Notes: a model not told the origin generated them from the sequence alone. A stretch of 64,000 nucleotides of DNA from Providencia hangzhouensis (GCF_029193595.2 NZ_CP135052.1:1674001-1738000); one strand, 5' to 3'; shown: positions 1 through 11,269, counted from the stretch's first letter. Numbers and translations are program-made.

Positions 1-1498
1 ACGAGCCTTGTCCATTACCGCAAACTGCTAAGATACGTACAGGTTTAGCGCCGCTATTTTCAAGTGGGGCTGCTTCAGCTTTCTCATTGACCTCACTTTC
101 AGCTTCGGTTGGACTTTGTGCGTCTTCTTCAGCGCGTAATTTTTTTGCGGCAAAGTACATATAGACAAAGGAGAGGGCGACAACCACAAAGAAGAACATT
201 TTAGAGAAAGACAAACCTTGCATAATGACAGGGAAAGCTAATGCCCAGTCGGCCATTCCCATCCAACCGCTAAATTCAGTACCTTGTCGATTGATAAGAT
301 CAATGGCCCAAGCGGAACCTAATATCTCGATAACGCCCATGACAAAACAGACTTTCATAACCGCTTTCCAGCCGCCAAAATGGTTTGCAAAGATACCAAT
401 AGTGGCGTTAGAGAAAAACATTGGGATAAAACCAGGAATAATCATAATTGGCGAGTTAAATGCCAACATACCCAGAACGGCAACAAATTGCCCAATTGCC
501 CCCCACATAAAGCCAAATACCATCGCATTAGGTGAGAAAGCGTAGATTGCTGCACAATCGATAGCGAGTACAGCGTTGGGAATGACACGTTCGGAGATCC
601 CTTTAAAGGCCTCAGAAAGCTCGGCAACAAACATTCGCACACCCGTTACAATGATTTGGATAGCAACGGCAAATTTTAAACCTGTTTCAATAATATAAAT
701 GGTCCAGTGGGTGGTCCCTGCCATGGTTTGCAGATTAGGTATACCAAAGGAAATTAAGATCACACCAAAGAATAAGGTCATCACAATGGCAGTAGCGGAA
801 ATACTGTCATGGAAGATATGCAGCCATTTGGGCAGTTTTAAATTATCAACACTGTCTTTTCTATCCCCCAATTTCGGGGAAACTTTGGTTGCTATCCATG
901 AGGCAAACTGCTGCTGGTGGCCGATAGAAAAACCGGCACCGCCAGTGACTTCTTGCGTTGGCTTAAACATAATATTGGAAGAAATTCCCCAATACAGCGC
1001 CATTAATACTGCAGAATACAAAATGGTTTCCCACATGCTTGAGCCGAGCACAAAATAGAAAACAGCGATTAGGCCTGCTTGTTGAAACATAATATGCCCT
1101 GTCAACATAATGGTACGAATACCCGTGACGCGGCGAAAAAGGACTAAAACAATATTAATTGCGAGAGCTAATAAAACGGTATAGCCCACCCAAGAATAGT
1201 TATCACCCATGGCTTCCATTGTCGCCATCATTGACGTATATGGGTCAATAACTGAGCCCGTAAGTCCATGGTATTCAGACATTTTTTCTATTACGGGTTT
1301 AAAACTGGAAACTAAAGTACTGGCTCCAACGCCAACTAGCATAAAACCAACAATCGTTTTGATTGTCCCTTTGAGGATTGTCGTGCCATCGCGCTTTAAT
1401 AGCCAATAACCAATAAATGTGACTAAGCCTAATAATAGAGGCGCTTTTGTCATTACTTGGCTGTAAAAAATATAGAAAGCGTCGTATAAAAAATCCAT
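1..1498 (-). CDS. ulaA: Ascorbate-specific PTS permease, fused IIC-IIB (partial, 3' end outside window)
   Basis: Imports and phosphorylates L-ascorbate at the inner membrane. The reading frame starts at the ATG at 1498 and is open for 499 codons to the left edge. Residues 1 to about 450 match the UlaA IIC channel from end to end, with many membrane segments. The usual UlaA end (LRAEEDA) is followed by a Glu/Ala-rich linker of about 30 residues and then [13 protein letters not shown], which is the exact start of UlaB with its phosphorylated cysteine (about residue 493). In E. coli these are two genes, so this is a IIC-IIB fusion. Divergent from ulaR. The IIA gene and the catabolic genes ulaDEF are not in view and may lie to the left. 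Confidence 0.93.
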   Translation of the reverse strand, partial: MDFLYDAFYIFYSQVMTKAPLLLGLVTFIGYWLLKRDGTTILKGTIKTIVGFMLVGVGASTLVSSFKPVIEKMSEYHGLTGSVIDPYTSMMATMEAMGDNYSWVGYTVLLALAINIVLVLFRRVTGIRTIMLTGHIMFQQAGLIAVFYFVLGSSMWETILYSAVLMALYWGISSNIMFKPTQEVTGGAGFSIGHQQQFASWIATKVSPKLGDRKDSVDNLKLPKWLHIFHDSISATAIVMTLFFGVILISFGIPNLQTMAGTTHWTIYIIETGLKFAVAIQIIVTGVRMFVAELSEAFKGISERVIPNAVLAIDCAAIYAFSPNAMVFGFMWGAIGQFVAVLGMLAFNSPIMIIPGFIPMFFSNATIGIFANHFGGWKAVMKVCFVMGVIEILGSAWAIDLINRQGTEFSGWMGMADWALAFPVIMQGLSFSKMFFFVVVALSFVYMYFAAKKLRAEEDAQSPTEAESEVNEKAEAAPLENSGAKPVRILAVCGNGQGS

Positions 1499-1900
1499 AT
1501 TTTTACCTCTAATCAAATTGTATTTGTAATTTATCTGGGTCAGAGATGATTCATATTGATCGTATCTGGTGTTATTGCGATATAATCATTTAAAGGGGTT
1601 AAACAATCCCGCAAAAATCAAATGTGATCATATATAATCACGAATTGCTCTTTTATGATTGTTTGCATTTGTCTGTTTTTTTACCAGTAAAAAAATAAAT
1701 AAATGGCGACTTGATCACGTAAAATTTAAAATATCCATATATATCAATGTGATATTTTTACTTGAATCAAATATTGTTTTTTTGCATAAGCAAAGGTTGA
1801 CAATATTAGATGAGATAAATAGAATCAAAACTAATCACTAGTAATCATTTTGAGTCATATGTCATCATGGTCGTGATTATTAACTAATAAGGCGATGATT
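1499..1900. promoter_or_regulatory. Divergent ula control region with candidate operator palindrome
   Basis: AT-rich intergenic DNA of about 400 bp between the divergent ulaA fusion and ulaR. A perfect inverted repeat, GTGAT-N8-ATCAC, lies at 1624-1641. Related ATAATCA half-sites recur near 1580 and 1845. This is a plausible UlaR operator, because DeoR-family repressors act on such regions. No convincing CRP site (TGTGA-N6-TCACA) was found by eye. A 60-codon open frame inside it shows no coding features. Confidence 0.5.
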
Positions 1901-2656
1901 ATGAATGAAGTGCAAAGACACAATGAAATATTGTCGTTATTGGAAACGCATCGAGTGATCAATGTTTCTCATATAACCGAACAATTTAGTGTGTCTCCTG
2001 CAACTGCTCGTCGTGATATTTCAAAGTTAGATGGGCAAGGTAAATTGAGAAAAGTCCGTAATGGCGCAGAACGTATTGAAAATAAAAAGCGTAAGTGGAC
2101 ACCGTTAAACATCAATAGTACTGAGCACTATGAAGAAAAGTCTGAAATCGCAATTAAAGCGGCAGAACTTTGTCTTCCGGGAGAAAGCGCTGTAATTAAC
2201 TGTGGTTCAACCGCGTTTATGTTAGGGCAGCAGTTGTGCGGTAAAAACGTGCAAATTGTGACGAATTATTTTCCATTAGCGAGTTATTTGATTGACCAAG
2301 ACCATGATGACGTCATTTTAATCGGTGGGCAGTATAACAAAGCACAAAACATTTTTTTGAATCCTGCTTTGAACACGTTAATGGGCTATGCCGGTAACTG
2401 GATGTTTACTTCAGGTAAAGGATTAACGGAAGCTGGCTTATACAAAGCGGATATGTTAACTGCGGTAGCAGAGCAGCAAATGCTTGATCAAATTGATAAA
2501 TTAGTCGTTGTTGTAGACAGTTCCAAAGTGGGTCATCGAACGGGAATGTTATTTTGCCCAGCTAATAAGATAGATGTTCTTATCACTGGAAGAAATGCCA
2601 ATGCTGAGGTTATCAAAGCGATTGCCGAGCAGGGCACGCGAGTGATACTGGTTTAA
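1901..2656 (+). CDS. ulaR: DeoR-family repressor of ascorbate utilisation, UlaR
   Basis: Cytoplasmic transcription repressor, 251 aa, the same length as E. coli UlaR. Residues 1-60 form a DeoR winged helix with the SPATARRDISKL recognition region. The remainder is the DeoRC sugar-phosphate sensor domain (L-ascorbate-6-phosphate in E. coli). The ATG at 1901 is preferred to the in-frame ATG at 1895: the AAGG ribosome site at 1889-1892 is 8 nt from 1901 but only 2 nt from 1895, and the start MNEVQRH aligns with E. coli MTEAQRH. Lies upstream of ulaG and divergent from the ulaA fusion. Confidence 0.93.
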   Translation: MNEVQRHNEILSLLETHRVINVSHITEQFSVSPATARRDISKLDGQGKLRKVRNGAERIENKKRKWTPLNINSTEHYEEKSEIAIKAAELCLPGESAVINCGSTAFMLGQQLCGKNVQIVTNYFPLASYLIDQDHDDVILIGGQYNKAQNIFLNPALNTLMGYAGNWMFTSGKGLTEAGLYKADMLTAVAEQQMLDQIDKLVVVVDSSKVGHRTGMLFCPANKIDVLITGRNANAEVIKAIAEQGTRVILV

Positions 2657-2701
2657 TTCCGTCGAATACCTGATTTTTTAATATAGACAAATTCAGCTGC
2701 C

Positions 2702-2727
2702 ATGCCTTAATTTCTCGATTAAGGCAT
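2702..2727 (+). other. Stem-loop between ulaR and ulaG
   Basis: Perfect 10-bp stem, ATGCCTTAAT/ATTAAGGCAT, with a 6-nt loop, 45 nt after the ulaR stop. No T run follows, so it looks more like an mRNA-stability or attenuation hairpin than a full terminator. It would separate low repressor output from enzyme output. Confidence 0.5.
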
Positions 2728-2745
2728 CAGGCTCCCTACATCTAA

Positions 2746-3837
<1,092 letters not shown>

Positions 3838-3856
3838 TTAATCCTGCTATTAAAAG

Positions 3857-3889
3857 CAGCGTTTAAGGAAACTTAGACGCTGTTTTTTT
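3857..3889 (+). terminator. Rho-independent terminator after ulaG
   Basis: Stem CAGCGTTTAAG/CTTAGACGCTG with a GAAA loop and one mismatch, followed by seven T, 19 nt after the ulaG stop. Confidence 0.9.
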
Positions 3890-3970
3890 ATTTTATTTAA
3901 AAAATATATATATTCAAATAATATGTATTGCCAATATATTTATTATCTATGTGGCATTATTTTTTATTAA

Positions 3971-4441
3971 TCTACTGACGTTGACTGTCTTAATTTAATA
4001 TTTTCTAATGTTAGTGCTATCAATGTAGATAACTTATCTGATTCAATAAAAATAATTTCTGCTGATTTAATTTCAGTTGTTAATGATGTTAAATTTAAAA
4101 ACTTTTTAGAAAACCTAACAGGAAGTAAAGTAAATATTATATAAAACATGTACTTAAGCAAGTTTGATAAAGATGATTTTCTAACTACACATTGTGACTC
4201 CGATGATGGGATAGGTATTGTAATTAACCTAACAAAGGAATGGGAAGCAAATTATGGAGGATTAACGATGATTTTAGATAAGGATAAAAAGACAATTTTA
4301 GATACTTTTATCCCGTCATATTTAAATATTTTAATTTTTGATACAAAAAAAAGAAAAATCCCACATTTCGTTTCCACAGTGACATCTAATAGAACAAGTA
4401 AAAGAATGGCATTAGTTGTGAGGTATAATGAAGCAAATTAA
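3971..4441 (+). pseudogene. 2-oxoglutarate/Fe(II) oxygenase-like gene broken by in-frame stops
   Basis: The 97-codon frame from 4148 carries the catalytic core of a prolyl-4-hydroxylase-like 2OG-Fe(II) oxygenase: H15-x-D17 (THCDSD), W32...YGG, distal H73 and R82. The frame continues upstream without a shift through a TAA at 4142, and the upstream residues (ISADLISVVNDVKFKNFLEN, then LTGSKVNII) look like the normal family sequence before YLSKF. A second in-frame TAA lies at 3968, and there is no good start or ribosome site at 4148. I read this as a recently inactivated gene; a short protein from 4148 remains possible. AT-rich. It overlaps the next gene by 14 nt, as coupled genes do. Confidence 0.6.
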
Positions 4442-5300
4442 AGTACTTCTTTGTGCTATTTTAATATCATTCATATGGGGGAGTGCATTTCCTATATCAA
4501 AACTAGCGATTGACCAAGTAGGTGTTTGGGCTTTTAGAATCTACTCCCTAATTATTTCAGTTATTTTTTTGTGCTTTGTTTTTTTCTTTTTTAGTCGGTG
4601 TCGGTTTAATTTTCGAGAGTTTGTAAACAGTATCCCACTTGGTTTTTTAAATGTTTTTTTAGTTCCTATATTAAATAGTTTGGCGTTAAAGTATACAGAA
4701 GCGGTAAAGGCATCTGTACTTGTTTATACAATGCCAGTAATGGCAACAGTTGTATTGGGTGTAATAAATAAACATATTGAAACTCGGTCAGTATTTGTAT
4801 CTTTGTTATGCATTAGTGGTATTTTTATCTTTATATCACCAGTTGGTATAAGTATTGGTGAAATGATAATTTTATTAAGTGCATTTATGTGGGCGCTAGG
4901 AACTATTTTATCTGAAAAAATTACCATGAAAATAAACCTAACTTCAAAAGTATTTTATCAAAATATAGTATCATTTATTTTTCTTATTTTATTAATTCCA
5001 TTTTTAAATGTTGATTTAAACATATTGAGTAATATACATTCTGAATTTTTTATGAGTGTATATATACCAATTATCTATATGGGGATAGCTAATGGCGTGA
5101 TTGTTTATGTTCTTTGGTATTATATGATAGGGTATGGTGGCGCAAAGCTTTCATCATACTCAATTCTTATTTCACCAATCATTAGTGTGATGATTTCATC
5201 CTATCTTTTAGATGAGACAATGACAATTTCGATGATAATCGGTATGTTATTTATTTTGTTAAGTATGTTAATTGTACTTTCAGAAAAAAATAAAAATTGA
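4428..5300 (+). CDS. EamA/DMT-family transporter
   Basis: Inner-membrane drug/metabolite transporter family protein, 290 aa, with about ten hydrophobic segments in two EamA repeats (about 5-140 and 145-285). The motif FIWGSAFPISKLAI is typical of the first repeat. Such proteins often export amino acids or metabolites, but the substrate cannot be told. The start overlaps the end of the broken oxygenase gene by 14 nt and has an AGG four bases upstream, which suggests translational coupling to that frame. Base composition is markedly more AT-rich than the ula genes, consistent with acquisition by transfer. Confidence 0.85.
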   Translation: MKQIKVLLCAILISFIWGSAFPISKLAIDQVGVWAFRIYSLIISVIFLCFVFFFFSRCRFNFREFVNSIPLGFLNVFLVPILNSLALKYTEAVKASVLVYTMPVMATVVLGVINKHIETRSVFVSLLCISGIFIFISPVGISIGEMIILLSAFMWALGTILSEKITMKINLTSKVFYQNIVSFIFLILLIPFLNVDLNILSNIHSEFFMSVYIPIIYMGIANGVIVYVLWYYMIGYGGAKLSSYSILISPIISVMISSYLLDETMTISMIIGMLFILLSMLIVLSEKNKN

Positions 5301-5347
5301 TATTGAAGTCACCGATAATATGCTTTTAGTGATTATTTTCTTATGGG

Positions 5348-5389
5348 GCACATTCCCCCTCCGCCCTTATGGGTGAAGGGAGAATGTGC
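5348..5389. terminator. Hairpin between convergent genes
   Basis: Long imperfect stem (GCACATTC...GAATGTGC, with an inner CCCT/AGGG) between the EamA gene and afuC, which converge. No clear T run on either strand, but it is the only candidate bidirectional terminator here. Confidence 0.5.
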
Positions 5390-5453
5390 TATTCACAATG
5401 CTAAGTTTCCCTTGTTACCTAATGACATTTTGTATTATTCAAAGAGTGAGATA

Positions 5454-6494
5454 TTACTCAAGAATAAACATGCCGTATGGGTGGATCTGCAAATACAGGT
5501 TTTCCCCGACAGAGGGTTGTAATTGAGTGGCATTAATTTGCAGCAACATTGATTGACCATGCCAATCAACAGTGACTTCATATTGAGGCCCCATATAAGC
5601 AACATGAGTCACTGTACAGCGTTGGCTGTCTTCACCTTGTAAACTCAGCGTGATAGCTTCGGGACGAACCCCCACAGTTACCGCGGTTTTATCAGTAACA
5701 AACTGTTCTGGGCGTGGTAAGCGATAATTGAAAATATCCACGGAATCCGCACTGAGTGTCGCAGGGAAAATATTGGCATCCCCCATAAAGCTGGCCATAA
5801 ATTTTGACGCTGGCTGGCGGTAGAGCTCTTGCGGTGAGCCGAGTTGCATGATTTTCCCTTTATTCATGACCAACACCATATCCGAAACCGCAAAGGCCTC
5901 GCTTTGGTCATGGGTAACATACAAAGAGGTGATATTAAACTGCTGCTGTAACTCACGGATTTTTTCACGCATGCTACGACGTAAATTTGCATCCAAGTTA
6001 CTTAATGGCTCATCGAACAACAGCACTTTTGGCTTAAGGATCAATGCGCGAGCTAAGGCCACACGCTGTTGTTGGCCACCTGATATTTGGTCAACGAAAC
6101 GGTCAGCAAAACCAGCTAAATCAACTAATTCTAATGCCTCGTCAACTCGTTTTTTTATTTCGGCTTTGGGTAATCCTAACATTTTTAAGCCATAACCCAC
6201 GTTGTCCCCCAAGGACATATGCGGGAACAGGGCGTAAGATTGGAAAACCATACAGATATCGCGTTGTTGAATGGAACGGTCTGTCACATCTTCACCGTCA
6301 ATAAACATGCGGCCTTCAGTCGGTTTTTCTAAGCCAGCCACTAAACGCAATACGGTGGTTTTACCGCAGCCTGATGGGCCGAGTAGGGTCACCATGCTAC
6401 CTTGAGGGATTGAAAGACTTAAATCATCGATGACGGTATTGTTGCCAAAGCGTTTAGTCACATTTTTTAGTTCAACAAAATGATGTTGTGTCAT
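5454..6494 (-). CDS. afuC: Sugar-phosphate ABC importer, ATP-binding subunit AfuC
   Basis: ATPase of the AfuABC importer, 346 aa. Walker [10 protein letters not shown]-loop [11 protein letters not shown], signature [15 protein letters not shown], Walker B LLFDEP, H-loop VTHDQSEA, then a TOBE-type C-terminal domain. Very close to E. coli AfuC (FbpC). The frame is open further upstream, but the ATG at 6494 is chosen: it has GGAGT 7 nt before it, begins [12 protein letters not shown] like the family, and leaves a 16-nt gap after afuB instead of an overlap. Databases often label this family ferric-iron ABC transporter. Work on AfuABC in enteric and Pasteurellaceae pathogens assigns hexose/heptulose phosphates instead. 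Last gene of the uhpABC-afuABC operon. Confidence 0.93.
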   Translation of the reverse strand: MTQHHFVELKNVTKRFGNNTVIDDLSLSIPQGSMVTLLGPSGCGKTTVLRLVAGLEKPTEGRMFIDGEDVTDRSIQQRDICMVFQSYALFPHMSLGDNVGYGLKMLGLPKAEIKKRVDEALELVDLAGFADRFVDQISGGQQQRVALARALILKPKVLLFDEPLSNLDANLRRSMREKIRELQQQFNITSLYVTHDQSEAFAVSDMVLVMNKGKIMQLGSPQELYRQPASKFMASFMGDANIFPATLSADSVDIFNYRLPRPEQFVTDKTAVTVGVRPEAITLSLQGEDSQRCTVTHVAYMGPQYEVTVDWHGQSMLLQINATQLQPSVGENLYLQIHPYGMFILE

Positions 6495-6510
6495 GTCAGT
6501 TACTCCATGA

Positions 6511-8589
6511 TTACTGTGCATTTTTGGCTTTGGAACGTGAAACACGGGCTTCGCCAATCAAATAGTCAAATAAGAAAATAATTGCCAACATTACGACAAT
6601 CAGGATTGAGCCATAGGCAATGGCAACGCCATATTCACCGTCTTCAACACGGTTCAAAATATAAGCCGTTGCGACGCGAGTATCTGGAGTAACCAAGAAT
6701 ACAATCGCACTGACAGTGGTGATCGCACGGACAAAGCTATAAATCAGCGCCGATAAAATGGCTGGGCGCAACAAGGGTAACAGGATAAAGAAGATGGTAC
6801 GCATTGAACCCGCTCGTAAGCTGAGTGACGCTTCATCCAATGATTTATCAATTTGCCCTAAACCTGCAATACCAGCACGGATACCCACAGGGACGTTACG
6901 CATGGTCATTGAAATAATTACGATGGCAGCCGTTCCCGTTAAATAAAACGGTGAATCGTTAAAGGCTAAAATGTATGACACACCTGCCACGGTACCTGGA
7001 ACAGCAAAACACAACATCGTCGTGAATTCGATGGTCTTTTTACCACGGAAGTCTTGGCGAACTACGATATAGGCAATTAGTAAACCAAGGATCGCGGTAA
7101 TAGGTGCCGCAATACCTGCATACAGAAGCGTATCTAACAGTGACGGCCATGCACCATCACTCATACCCTGACCAAATAATTTAATAAAATTATCTAAGGT
7201 TAAGGTGTAATCAACACCCCAGTTCACGGTAAAGCTACCGTAGAAAATGCTACCGTATAACAATATGTTAAATGCAACCCAAATAGCTAAGAAGGCTGTT
7301 ACAGTGGCAATTAACGATGTTGGTAACGGCTGAACATCACCACGGTAAGATTTCCCGGACACAGTGACATAGGAGCGTTTGCCTATCCACATATACTGAA
7401 CGCAGAAGACTAAAAGTGAGAACACTAGTAGTGACGCACCCAAGGTACTGGCGGCTTGATAATCTAACTGCGACCCAGTGATATAGAAGTAAATTTGCGT
7501 CGCGAGTACGTCGAAGTTACCACCTAAAACTAATGGGTTACTAAAGTCAGCCAATGATTGCACTATGACGATTAAAAATGCGTTTGCCAAAGCAGGTTTC
7601 AGTAATGGCATAAATACATTAAAGAAAGTTTGGTAACGGTTGGCACGCAATGTATAAGACGCTTCTTCTAAAGATGGGTGAATGGTTTTAATCGCACCAT
7701 CTAAAATCATGAATGACATCGGGGTGAATGCTAGCACTTGCGCTAACCAAATTCCCGTAAAGCCATATAGCCAGTTGGTATTTTCAAGGCCCATATAAGT
7801 AGCAAGGAATTCGGTAATATACCCTGAACGCCCCATCATCAATGTGACCCCTAGACCGACGACAAATGGGGGAGTGACGATAGGCAAAATAGAAAAAACA
7901 CGGCCAATGATGGCGGAGCGTTTAGCAATACGCGTCGTATAAATGGCTAAAATTAAACCAAAGAAAGTACAGCCAGCCCCTACTGCTAACGATAAAAATA
8001 CAGAGTTAATAATAACTTGGACAATATGCGATTGTGTCAAAATTGCCACAAAGGCGAATGGCGCAAAGTCTCCATTTCCATCAGTGAACATTGGGATAAA
8101 AATAGCGACACTTGGGAACACAATAAACAGGGTTATTAAAGCAACAACGGTGATCAGTGAGCCAATAACAAACTGGTCTCCACCGAGCCACTCAAGGCGG
8201 GTTAACGCCAATGTCATCACCATTCCCAAGGCGATAAATAGCACAATAGCTGAGTAACCTAACCCTTTTCCTTCAAAGTAGGAGGTTAAGATCACCACGG
8301 CGGCGGTGATAACAGCCACGCCAATATCGACGTAATGCCGTGTTTTATGATAACGATCCGCTGGTGTTAACGGGCGAATAAATAAAATAGAAGGTAATAA
8401 ATACCAAAGCCAACTAATGTTTAGGCTACTCCAACCGTAAGCCGCTATGATCTCGTCTTGTGTTGAATCAAGTACGCCATAGTCTAGGCTCCAAGAAGGT
8501 AGTAACGCGAAACCTAGCCATGCAATCAGCAACCAAAAGAATATGCTATCCTTTTTGGTTGGGGTCGATAAGGTTAGGGTTTGAGACAT
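6511..8589 (-). CDS. afuB: Sugar-phosphate ABC importer, fused permease AfuB
   Basis: Inner-membrane permease, 692 aa. Contains two binding-protein-dependent transport modules in one chain (roughly 190-400 and 470-680), each with an EAA-type loop ([15 protein letters not shown] and [15 protein letters not shown]), preceded by extra membrane segments. The start at 8589 (MSQTLTL) has an AGGGGG ribosome site just before it. The upstream in-frame ATGs at 8610 and 8625 lie inside an ERIC element and are rejected. Works with periplasmic AfuA and ATPase AfuC. Confidence 0.93.
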   Translation of the reverse strand: MSQTLTLSTPTKKDSIFFWLLIAWLGFALLPSWSLDYGVLDSTQDEIIAAYGWSSLNISWLWYLLPSILFIRPLTPADRYHKTRHYVDIGVAVITAAVVILTSYFEGKGLGYSAIVLFIALGMVMTLALTRLEWLGGDQFVIGSLITVVALITLFIVFPSVAIFIPMFTDGNGDFAPFAFVAILTQSHIVQVIINSVFLSLAVGAGCTFFGLILAIYTTRIAKRSAIIGRVFSILPIVTPPFVVGLGVTLMMGRSGYITEFLATYMGLENTNWLYGFTGIWLAQVLAFTPMSFMILDGAIKTIHPSLEEASYTLRANRYQTFFNVFMPLLKPALANAFLIVIVQSLADFSNPLVLGGNFDVLATQIYFYITGSQLDYQAASTLGASLLVFSLLVFCVQYMWIGKRSYVTVSGKSYRGDVQPLPTSLIATVTAFLAIWVAFNILLYGSIFYGSFTVNWGVDYTLTLDNFIKLFGQGMSDGAWPSLLDTLLYAGIAAPITAILGLLIAYIVVRQDFRGKKTIEFTTMLCFAVPGTVAGVSYILAFNDSPFYLTGTAAIVIISMTMRNVPVGIRAGIAGLGQIDKSLDEASLSLRAGSMRTIFFILLPLLRPAILSALIYSFVRAITTVSAIVFLVTPDTRVATAYILNRVEDGEYGVAIAYGSILIVVMLAIIFLFDYLIGEARVSRSKAKNAQ

Positions 8590-8598
8590 AGTTCCCCC

Positions 8599-8725
8599 TA
8601 AGCTCGTCATATTTTGCGCTGTCACGGTATTGGCTTCACTCCGTTACCCTAGTCACATACTTATGTATGCTCCTAGGGATAACGTCACTTGCCGCCTAGT
8701 GACAACACTCATAATTTGAAGCTTA
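8599..8725. repeat. ERIC element inside the afu operon
   Basis: 127-bp imperfect palindrome with terminal repeats TAAGCT/AGCTTA. The core CACATACTTATGTATGCTCC is flanked by the perfectly matched arms GTTACCCTAG and CTAGGGATAAC, and GCCGCC follows. Length and core match the enterobacterial repetitive intergenic consensus. It ends 9 nt before the afuB start, so its folded RNA would sit at the afuA-afuB junction of the operon mRNA. Confidence 0.88.
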
Positions 8726-8791
8726 ATTAAATTAATTTTTTATTTTAGTTAAGTAAGTGCTCAGTGCGGCGAGTTAACGCCGCACTTAATG

Positions 8792-9823
8792 CTATTTGCT
8801 CATTTTGACTTCAGTAACCCATTTATTGATAAGGTTTTTACGGACGTCAGCATCACCGTATTTATCCATATCGTAATTAATTAGGTTCAAATCATTGAGT
8901 TTTAATGAAATAGGCGAGGATTCTGCCGTTGTGTTGGTTAAGATTTGGTAAGATTTCCCTTCTTTCCAGCTCAGCTCTTGAGCTTCTTTCGATAAGACGA
9001 AATCAACGAATAATTTGGCGTTGTCCATATTACGCGCGTTTTTCAGGATACTGATCCCGCCGATTTCATAGCCTGTTCCTTCACAAGGAGCGATGAGTTC
9101 TAACGGCGCACCGTTTTCCACTTCTAATGAATAATCATGCAAGAAGCCAATACCAATTGCCGACTCACCACGAGCCGCATTACGTGCTGGAGCAATACCT
9201 GACTTGGTATATTGTGATATGTTAGCATTTAATTTTTTTAGATAATCAAAGGCTTGCTCATTTCCCCATAATTGGTCGAAAGTGGCTAATGCAGTATAAG
9301 CAGTTCCTGAACTTTGTGGGTCTGCGATTTGAATTTCGCCTTTATACTCAGGTTTTGTTAAATCTTTCCAGCAAGTTGGGATCGGCAAACCTTTTTCTTT
9401 TAAGCGGTCTTTATTGACACCGAAGCCTAAAATACCGATGTAAACTGCGGAAGAATAATTACCTTTACGTTTTGCTGGGTCTTGGAACTGCGGCATAATT
9501 TCAGACAGATTTGGCGACTTGTATGGCTCAAGTAAATCCATTTCTCCTGCTTGTGAATGAGGGTCTAATGTACCGCCATACCACACGTCAGCTTGTGGGT
9601 TACGTTTTTCAGCCTCAATTTTGGCTAAAGTACTACCAGAACCGTTACGTACAAAGGTGGTTTTGACATCGTATTTTTTCGCAAAAGCTTGCGTTTCAGT
9701 TTCGCACATGGCGTTAGTGGCGCTACAGTAAACAACCAAACGGCCCGCAGCATTTGCAGTGGTAGAAATAGCCGCTAGTGATAAACCAGCAGCGATAAGC
9801 GTAGAGAGAGTTTTCAGTTTCAT
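8792..9823 (-). CDS. afuA: Periplasmic sugar-phosphate-binding protein AfuA
   Basis: Solute-binding subunit of AfuABC, 343 aa. Signal peptide with cleavage near ANA-A (about residue 25), then a type II periplasmic binding fold: GRLVVYCSATN, ADVWYGGTLDP, SSGTAYTAL. Binds hexose phosphates in characterised homologues, although the fold resembles ferric-binding proteins. Start at 9823 has AAGGA seven bases upstream. The gene begins 14 nt after the uhpC stop, which ties it to the sensing genes. Confidence 0.93.
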   Translation of the reverse strand: MKLKTLSTLIAAGLSLAAISTTANAAGRLVVYCSATNAMCETETQAFAKKYDVKTTFVRNGSGSTLAKIEAEKRNPQADVWYGGTLDPHSQAGEMDLLEPYKSPNLSEIMPQFQDPAKRKGNYSSAVYIGILGFGVNKDRLKEKGLPIPTCWKDLTKPEYKGEIQIADPQSSGTAYTALATFDQLWGNEQAFDYLKKLNANISQYTKSGIAPARNAARGESAIGIGFLHDYSLEVENGAPLELIAPCEGTGYEIGGISILKNARNMDNAKLFVDFVLSKEAQELSWKEGKSYQILTNTTAESSPISLKLNDLNLINYDMDKYGDADVRKNLINKWVTEVKMSK

Positions 9824-9837
9824 TTTCAGTCCTTTAT

Positions 9838-11163
9838 TCAGGTTTTATTATCAGAGGGTGAAACAGTGCCTGCTAAATGCTCTCGCTTGCTGACATTGGC
9901 AATCAATAGAGGCATTAGCAGTAATCCCATCAAAGCCGCAGCACTGGCCAGTAAAGAAAACATCCCTGACCAACCATAATGTGCAATGACTTGAGAGAGT
10001 GGCCATCCCGCAATTGCCGCCCCTAAATAGGCGTACAATCCAAGATAGCCCGTTACCGCCCCAGCTGCTTTTTTATGACAATATTCTGTTGCAGCTAAGC
10101 CGATTAACATTTGCGGTCCAAACACAAAAAATCCGATAGCAAAGAAACATACAGCCAATAAAGCGTAGTGATGAATTGGTGTTAACCATAAGGCGCTAAC
10201 TGAGACACAAAGCCCCAAAGAAAACAGTAGGATCATTGGCGCTCGTTGGCCGCGAAATAGGATATCAGAGCCCCAGCCAGAGCAGAGAGCACCTAATAAT
10301 CCCCCCAATTCAAATAACGATAATGTTGCATTTGCACTGAGTAAATTAGTGCCATGTTTCTCTGTTAACCATAAATTCCCCCAATCGTTTATCGCCATGC
10401 GAATGAGATAAACCAAAATATAGGAGAAACCCAGTAACCAAATCATACGGTTAAAAATAATGGCATCTTTTAAAATCGTTAACATCGGCATGGGAGGGGA
10501 CAAACGCTCTTGGCGTAACTCCAACACATCTTGTCGCCATTGCCCCACGCTTGGAAGCTGTTCTTCTTGTGGTGTGCCACGTAATTGGCGGCACAGCCAT
10601 AACCCAATGATGACTCCAATAACGCCAGGGACAATTAATGCCATTTGCCAGCTGTACTGGGTTGCCAATAATGCCGTTAGCAGAGGCAGTAACATTCCCC
10701 CTAGGTTGATGGAAATATTCCACAGCCCCCACCAAAATCCACGCTCATTGCGTGAATACCAGTGCGTTAGAATGCGTGCGCAAGGTGGCCAGCCCCAGCC
10801 TTGAAAAAAGCCATTTAGTGTCCACACGATTAATAACGCCGGAAACGATAAGCAATAGGCAAAAATAATATTTAGCAGCCCTGTCATCACTAAGCCGACA
10901 CCCATAAACCAACGGTATCCGGTGATATCGTGGAAAATTCCCGATAAAAACTTAGAAATACCGTAGGTTAAATAAAATGCAGTCGCTATCCAGCCAATAT
11001 CGCTTTTATCGAGAAACAGCTCGTTTTGCATGACAGGCATCACGAAGTTAAAACTCTTTCGCGTAAGGTAAAAAGTGGCATAACCAATAATCATTGATAG
11101 CATTAAGCGGCGACGCCAAAAACGATACGTGTTATCCAGACTCAAGGTGTCTTTACCTGTCAT
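9838..11163 (-). CDS. uhpC: Hexose-phosphate sensor UhpC-like
   Basis: OPA/MFS-family membrane protein, 441 aa (E. coli UhpC 439), about 12 membrane segments; RRLMLSMIIGYATFYLTRKS is the typical family opening. UhpC binds external glucose-6-phosphate and activates the kinase UhpB. The ATG at 11163 is preferred over an in-frame TTG at 11187. It is downstream of uhpB and directly upstream of afuA, so the sensor and the importer are probably made from one mRNA. A role as a transporter instead of a sensor cannot be excluded by sequence, but the gene order and length favour UhpC. Confidence 0.88.
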   Translation of the reverse strand: MTGKDTLSLDNTYRFWRRRLMLSMIIGYATFYLTRKSFNFVMPVMQNELFLDKSDIGWIATAFYLTYGISKFLSGIFHDITGYRWFMGVGLVMTGLLNIIFAYCLSFPALLIVWTLNGFFQGWGWPPCARILTHWYSRNERGFWWGLWNISINLGGMLLPLLTALLATQYSWQMALIVPGVIGVIIGLWLCRQLRGTPQEEQLPSVGQWRQDVLELRQERLSPPMPMLTILKDAIIFNRMIWLLGFSYILVYLIRMAINDWGNLWLTEKHGTNLLSANATLSLFELGGLLGALCSGWGSDILFRGQRAPMILLFSLGLCVSVSALWLTPIHHYALLAVCFFAIGFFVFGPQMLIGLAATEYCHKKAAGAVTGYLGLYAYLGAAIAGWPLSQVIAHYGWSGMFSLLASAAALMGLLLMPLLIANVSKREHLAGTVSPSDNKT

Positions 11164-11269
11164 AGGGCGGTTTCTCTTGTTAGGCAAAATGTAATCAAGT
11201 TTTTAACAAAAAGGATGAGAGAAGGTATTAGGGGGCTAGGAATTATTCCTAGTTTTGCGATGTTTTATC

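Noticed and set aside
225..1409. Several plus-strand open frames of 60-120 codons
   Set aside because: They are antisense shadows of the minus-strand ascorbate permease, which runs off the window edge and explains the region fully.
1540..1760. CRP sites in the ula control region
   Set aside because: Several TGTGA and TCAC words occur, but none has the required 6-bp spacing.
1659..1841. 60-codon open frame upstream of ulaR
   Set aside because: No ribosome site, AT-rich random-like composition, and lies in the divergent control region.
5454..9823. Ferric-iron ABC transporter call for the afu genes
   Set aside because: Sequence is closest to AfuABC and the genes follow uhpABC in one operon, so sugar phosphate is the better substrate call.
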